Assembly (NCBI RefSeq): GCF_918698115.1
Contig: NZ_CAKKLV010000009.1
Coordinates: 62,001 to 126,000, forward strand
Source: Peribacillus sp. Bi96
GTDB lineage: Bacteria; Bacillota; Bacilli; Bacillales; DSM-1321
Direction: 5' to 3'
Length of the DNA stretch: 64,000 nucleotides
The notes beneath the pieces were generated by a model. It saw only the letters and a list, made by a program, of their open reading frames with translations, was not told the origin of the DNA and did not search any database. A program made the translations under genes and the position numbers. Shown here one piece after another: positions 60,284 through 64,000 of this stretch (position 1 is the stretch's first letter; every line of letters begins with the position of its first letter).

Positions 60284-60985
60284 GTGACACAAATATGGAT
60301 GATTAGCTTGGGTATCATATTATTGTTTTTTCTAGTTTATACGATTGTCCCTACCGTAATTATTCGTGTAAGCGGATCGGGCATAACCCAAAAAAACAAG
60401 AGAAATAATGGGATAGCCCTAACTTTTGATGATGGTCCCAATCCTGAATATACGACACGATTACTTGATCTTTTAAAAAAGTACGAGATAAAGGGTTCGT
60501 TTTTTGTTGTGGGCAGTAAAGTGAGAAATAACCCTGATATCATTAAACGAATGCATGATGAGGGACATACAATTGGGATTCATCACTTTGATCATGTTTC
60601 AAGCTGGATCCTTTCGCCCTTTCGTTTAAGGAAACAGTTAAATATGACTGAAAAGGCCATTACGGATTGTACGCATGAAAAAGTCACCTTTTACAGACCG
60701 CCGTGGGGCCATTTTAATCTATTTACACCCATGATCAGTAAAAAATATAGAGTGGTCATGTGGTCGGCCATTTTTGGAGATTGGAAGGTGGAAACATGCA
60801 AGAATGACCTGCTAAATCAATTGCGAACAACGTCAACGGAAAGTTCCATTATCTTGCTCCATGACTGCGGGGAAACCTTGGGTGCGGATAAAGAAGCACC
60901 TCACTATATGATTGAAGTTTTGGAAATTTACTTAGAGGAAACAATTAAAAAGGGAACAAAATTTATTACATTAAAAGACTTATAA
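60284..60985 (+). CDS. Membrane-anchored polysaccharide deacetylase
   Basis: Protein of 233 aa with one N-terminal membrane helix (residues 3-24) and a NodB domain: TFDDGPNPEYT near residue 48, HHFDHVS (metal His pair, near 99), RPPWGH near 139 and LLHDCGE near 194. It lacks the long N-terminal domain of the pdaC-like enzyme at 35144. GTG start at 60284 with GAGGTG upstream. Acts outside the membrane on an acetylated polymer, perhaps peptidoglycan or a glycolipid-linked glycan; target not known. Confidence 0.83.
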   Translation: MTQIWMISLGIILLFFLVYTIVPTVIIRVSGSGITQKNKRNNGIALTFDDGPNPEYTTRLLDLLKKYEIKGSFFVVGSKVRNNPDIIKRMHDEGHTIGIHHFDHVSSWILSPFRLRKQLNMTEKAITDCTHEKVTFYRPPWGHFNLFTPMISKKYRVVMWSAIFGDWKVETCKNDLLNQLRTTSTESSIILLHDCGETLGADKEAPHYMIEVLEIYLEETIKKGTKFITLKDL

Positions 60986-61003
60986 CTGATTCGAGGGGAT
61001 TTT

Positions 61004-61597
61004 ATGAACATAGATAGTATTTTACATTTTATTGACTTATATGGCTATCTTATCATTTTTCTTTTTTTGTTCATGGGCATTGTGGGCATTCCCGCTCCAG
61101 AGGAATCTCTTCTATTTTTAATCGGAGTCTTAATTGGACAAAATAAGCTCTCTTTTGGTTTAGCAACCCTGAGTGCATTTCTTGGAGCCTTTTTAGGGAT
61201 GCTTATCGCTTATGTATGTGGGAAATATGTTGGATATCCATTTATAAAGAAATTTGGGAAATACGTGGGCATTACCAATGAACGATGGGAGAAAGTACAG
61301 GAAAAGTATATGAATAATGTCCAAAAAACAATCGTGTTTGGGTTTTATCTACCAGGAATAAGGCAGATTAGTCCGTATTTTGCAGGAATCAATAATATTC
61401 CCCTCTTTAAATTCATTCTCTTTTCCCTGCTAGGCACGTTTCTCTGGACTGTCCCTTTTATAGTGGCAGGGTATTATATGGGCAACGCCTTTCATATAAA
61501 TCCAGAATATGTTCCACTTTTAGGTGTCGTATTCATCGTCTTTTTTTTGATATATGCTTTTATCAATTACATGAAGAGCAAAAAAAAGAATGGATAG
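61004..61597 (+). CDS. DedA-family (SNARE-associated/VTT) membrane protein
   Basis: Membrane protein of 197 aa with four to five hydrophobic helices. DedA signatures are GIPAPEESLLFLIG near residue 28 and the FGFYLPGIRQISPYFAG segment near 111 with the conserved arginine. Recent work on the family links DedA proteins to recycling of undecaprenyl phosphate or of phosphatidylethanolamine across the membrane. Follows the deacetylase gene by 18 bp, in one operon. A second, different DedA gene lies two genes on. Confidence 0.85.
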   Translation: MNIDSILHFIDLYGYLIIFLFLFMGIVGIPAPEESLLFLIGVLIGQNKLSFGLATLSAFLGAFLGMLIAYVCGKYVGYPFIKKFGKYVGITNERWEKVQEKYMNNVQKTIVFGFYLPGIRQISPYFAGINNIPLFKFILFSLLGTFLWTVPFIVAGYYMGNAFHINPEYVPLLGVVFIVFFLIYAFINYMKSKKKNG

Positions 61598-61805
61598 AAG
61601 ACTATTCAAGCGGGCTGCCTAAGTTTAGGGAACGGGGGCTTGTGATAAGGTGAACGTATCATTAAAAATTGATTAAAATGAAAGTTATTAACAAAAAAAG
61701 TGTTATATTGTAAAGGGAAAAAAACTCTTGAACATGCAAAACGTCTTTTTTCCAAGTCCGTAATCATTACATTAAAAAGAATGATTTCAATAGGGGATGA
61801 CATAT

Positions 61806-62972
61806 ATGAAGAAGGTTTTGTTTTTACCTCTCTTCCGCATGCAGTCGGGACATCATCAAGTTGCAGAGGCCTTAATGGATATGTTTAAAAAGCATACAGA
61901 CGGAGTTATTTTGAAAAAAGTAGATTTGTTAAGTTATACGAATAATTCTTTAGAAAAAATGATAACAACCGGTTATTTGAAATGGATCCGTTATGCACCA
62001 GAAAGCTATAATCTCGCCTACAAAAACCTTTTTTACGTTAACTCGCAGAAGGAACGTTCATTTAAATGGTATCAACATATATTTTTGAAAAAAATGGAAC
62101 AATTGATAGCGGAGGAAAGGCCAGATTTAATTGTGTGTACACACGGATTCCCTTCCTATCTTTTAAGCCAGTTAAAGATAAAAGGGAAGTGCAGCACCCC
62201 GATTATAAACGTGTATACGGATTTCTTTATTAATAATGTATGGGGAAGCAATGGGATTGATTTTCACTTTCTTCCAAGTCAGGAATTGAAAGAAAAGCTA
62301 TTAAGCAAGAATCAAATATCGAAACATAGTATGATGGTAACAGGTATTCCTGTGCATGAGGAAATCACTAAAAGGGCACGTGTATTTAACAACACAGATC
62401 GCCCCAAAGTTTTAATCTCAGGAGGAAATAGTGGTTTGGGCGGGATTTTGAATTTAGCTGGTGAATTAAAAAAATCAACCGCTTTTGATTATTTTGTACT
62501 TTGTGGTAACAACAAAAAGCTATATGATGAGATTAATACATGGGGTTTAGCTCATATTAAACCATTGCCTTATATCTCATCAAGAATTGAAATGAACAAA
62601 ATTTATGATGAAGTGGATGTAATCATCACGAAACCAGGTGGTGTCACCATTAGTGAAGCACTTCGAAAAAGGCTTCCGATTTTCGTCCATTCGATGCTGC
62701 CAGGACAGGAGGAAATTAATCTACAGTATTTAAAAGACAATAAACTTGTATTTGAAATCAATCCTAAATCTTCATTTGAAAAACAAATGCTTACTATTTT
62801 AAAGGACCATGAAAAAATGGATCAGTGGGATAAATCGATCGAAACCTATCAAAAGGAAATGGAATTGGAAAACCCTGAGGGAATGGTTGAAATTATGAAA
62901 ATGATTCTTAATCTGAAACAAGCCGATAAGCCATCATATTTCACAAATCAGTCAAAAGTTATTTATAGCTAG
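61806..62972 (+). CDS. GT28-family glycolipid glycosyltransferase (MGDG synthase/UgtP-like)
   Basis: Peripheral membrane glycosyltransferase of 388 aa. The MGDG-synthase N-terminal domain (GHHQVAEALMDMF near residue 16) is followed by GT28 with VLISGGNSGLGG near 204 and ITKPGGVTISEALRKRLPI near 277. The start at ATG 61806 follows AGGGGATGACATAT; an upstream ATG at 61797 lies in that site. Family members add sugars to diacylglycerol or make lipid II; the substrate here is open. It lies between two DedA genes, suggesting a membrane-lipid remodelling function. Confidence 0.82.
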   Translation: MKKVLFLPLFRMQSGHHQVAEALMDMFKKHTDGVILKKVDLLSYTNNSLEKMITTGYLKWIRYAPESYNLAYKNLFYVNSQKERSFKWYQHIFLKKMEQLIAEERPDLIVCTHGFPSYLLSQLKIKGKCSTPIINVYTDFFINNVWGSNGIDFHFLPSQELKEKLLSKNQISKHSMMVTGIPVHEEITKRARVFNNTDRPKVLISGGNSGLGGILNLAGELKKSTAFDYFVLCGNNKKLYDEINTWGLAHIKPLPYISSRIEMNKIYDEVDVIITKPGGVTISEALRKRLPIFVHSMLPGQEEINLQYLKDNKLVFEINPKSSFEKQMLTILKDHEKMDQWDKSIETYQKEMELENPEGMVEIMKMILNLKQADKPSYFTNQSKVIYS

Positions 62973-63072
62973 GGGACATTCTATTTTTCCTGCCGTCAAG
63001 CGGCCCCATTTTTAATAATAACATTCGAGATTCATATAAGAGAAAAGAAAGAAAACGAAAGAGAGAAGTTGA

Positions 63073-63681
63073 ATGATAAACGACTTTATCCAATCTATTT
63101 TACTTACACTCATGGATTATGGGTACCTAGGAATTACACTTGGACTTATGATTGAAATTATTCCAAGTGAAATTGTATTATCCTATGGGGGCTTTTTAGT
63201 TTCCCAAGGAAAAATTGGCTTTGTTGGCGCGGTTATTGCTGGAACAATTGGCGGAACCATCGCTCAGATATTTGTTTATTTAATCGGATATTATGGTGGA
63301 AGACCATTTTTAGAAAAATATGGAAAGTATATATTCATTCACAAAAAACATATTGAACTATCGGAAACTTGGTTTACTAAATATGGACCAAGCGTCATTT
63401 TTACGGCTAGGTTCATTCCGGTTGTCAGACATGCTATTTCCATTCCAGCAGGGATTTCCAAAATGCCATTAATGAAGTTCACGAATTATACGCTGCTAGC
63501 TGTACTTCCGTGGTCTGTGCTTTTTGTATTCCTCGGGATGAAGTTAGGAAGCAATTGGGACCAGATTAACGAGATGGCCAAGCCCTATATCCAGCCAGTC
63601 GCATTCGTGGCGATCCTCATTATTGCCGGAATGATCATTCGCGGGTTCATGAAAAAAAAGAAAAACAAAGGTTTTTTATGA
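63073..63681 (+). CDS. DedA-family membrane protein, second copy
   Basis: Membrane protein of 202 aa with four to five helices, distinct from the DedA protein at 61004. Family marks are IEIIPSEIVLSYGGFLVSQG near residues 27-46 (Glu-Pro-type motif partly altered: IPSEI) and FTARFIPVVRHAISIPAG near 114-131. GAGAGAAG precedes the ATG. It ends the envelope gene group; a hairpin at 63698 follows. Confidence 0.83.
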   Translation: MINDFIQSILLTLMDYGYLGITLGLMIEIIPSEIVLSYGGFLVSQGKIGFVGAVIAGTIGGTIAQIFVYLIGYYGGRPFLEKYGKYIFIHKKHIELSETWFTKYGPSVIFTARFIPVVRHAISIPAGISKMPLMKFTNYTLLAVLPWSVLFVFLGMKLGSNWDQINEMAKPYIQPVAFVAILIIAGMIIRGFMKKKKNKGFL

Positions 63682-63697
63682 TTTTAAATAGTGAAGG

Positions 63698-63727
63698 GAC
63701 CTCCTATTAGGTGGTCTTTTTTTTTTG
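63698..63727 (+). terminator. Terminator after the second DedA gene
   Basis: GACCTCCT-att-AGGTGGTC stem with one T-G pair followed by about 11 Ts. Confidence 0.85.
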
Positions 63728-63834
63728 TCGACGAGATGGTGAATCTCTAGGGTTATTCCCTTTATTTTGAAACTTTGGTATGTGTTATCCGTATATAATG
63801 TGAGTAAATACCTATTACCAAGGAGGATAATAAT

Positions 63835-64000
63835 GTGGAGAAAGCAATAGTTGATTATCTTATTGTGGCTCTGTTGATTATTGGTTTCACATACGGTCTT
63901 ATTAGAGAAATTAGGCAATGCGTTAGCATCATAAAAGGAAATAAATCTGATGATGTTCATTACAAGAGGAGACTGATTGGGAACTATCTATCTTGCCTAT
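63835..64000 (+). CDS. Small membrane protein, 5' part only
   Basis: Partial gene cut by the window end. GTG at 63835 lies 8 nt after AGGAGG. 55 codons are visible: a hydrophobic helix at residues 6-22 (DYLIVALLIIGFTYGLI), then a charged, Lys/Arg-rich segment. An overlapping ATG in another frame stops after five codons and is not the start. I do not recognise the family. Confidence 0.55.
   Translation, partial: MEKAIVDYLIVALLIIGFTYGLIREIRQCVSIIKGNKSDDVHYKRRLIGNYLSCL

Noticed and set aside
1..64000. tRNA or rRNA genes, CRISPR arrays, transposase genes, prophage modules
   Set aside because: None seen on either strand by inspection; no direct-repeat arrays or transposase-like products among the frames.

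Overview
The window looks like chromosomal DNA from a Gram-positive, low-GC, spore-forming Bacillaceae bacterium, probably near the Peribacillus / Bacillus simplex group. The genus is an inference: many genes match Bacillus subtilis families in length and order (yxeKLMNO/yxeP, yhfK, yojN-yojO, yeeI, sigV-rsiV, pdaC, bio genes, azoR), start sites carry strong AGGAGG ribosome sites, and GTG/TTG starts are common. I saw no rRNA, tRNA, CRISPR array, intact insertion sequence or prophage.

Layout. 1-5100: a yxe-type S-(2-succino)cysteine uptake and salvage operon on the minus strand, with its M20 deacylase divergent. 5100-8700: a cytidine-deaminase-like enzyme, a MEDS-domain protein, a FusB-like EF-G-binding protein, small proteins and a YhfK-like oxidoreductase. 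8700-9420: gene debris. 9420-18400: a nine-gene surface-polysaccharide operon (two glycosyltransferases, sugar aminotransferase, oxidoreductase, PIG-L deacetylase, WbqC, Wzx, Wzy, acetyltransferase). 18600-26000: azoR, a MoxR/VWA pair, a TrkA-C membrane protein, an SDR and a YfcC transporter. 26350-33320: a compact ethanolamine cluster (EutW, EutV, EutH, EutA, EutB, EutC) with a probable ANTAR-controlled antitermination leader and no microcompartment genes. 33350-38400: a DUF4261 protein, YeeI, and a lysozyme-response module in which pdaC and sigV-rsiV diverge from two matching ECF-type promoters. 38730-40230: a POT peptide transporter.

40700-51030 is the most unusual region and probably an undescribed ribosomal-peptide (RiPP) gene cluster. 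Two tandem 54-residue precursor peptides, cysteine-free and both ending Asp-Asn, are followed by a glutamine-dependent asparagine-synthetase-like enzyme, a DUF692/MNIO-like iron oxidase, an HExxH peptide-modification protein, an MFS exporter and an inactive/active pair of M16 peptidases. Two unrecognised genes precede the precursors. The precursor pair is bracketed by imperfect inverted repeats of about 45 bp (41 of 45 aligned positions identical). The likely flow is recognition by one of the upstream proteins, modification by the three enzymes, leader removal by the M16 pair and export by the MFS protein.

51340-55770: biotin genes (bioA, bioD, bioY on minus; bioB on plus) around two BirA-type operators, with bioF decayed. 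55830-57730: a regulator-modA pair with a perfect 26-bp palindrome between them and no modBC nearby. 58160-63680: a two-component system followed by envelope genes (polysaccharide deacetylase, two DedA proteins, a GT28 glycolipid-type glycosyltransferase). The window ends inside a small membrane protein gene.
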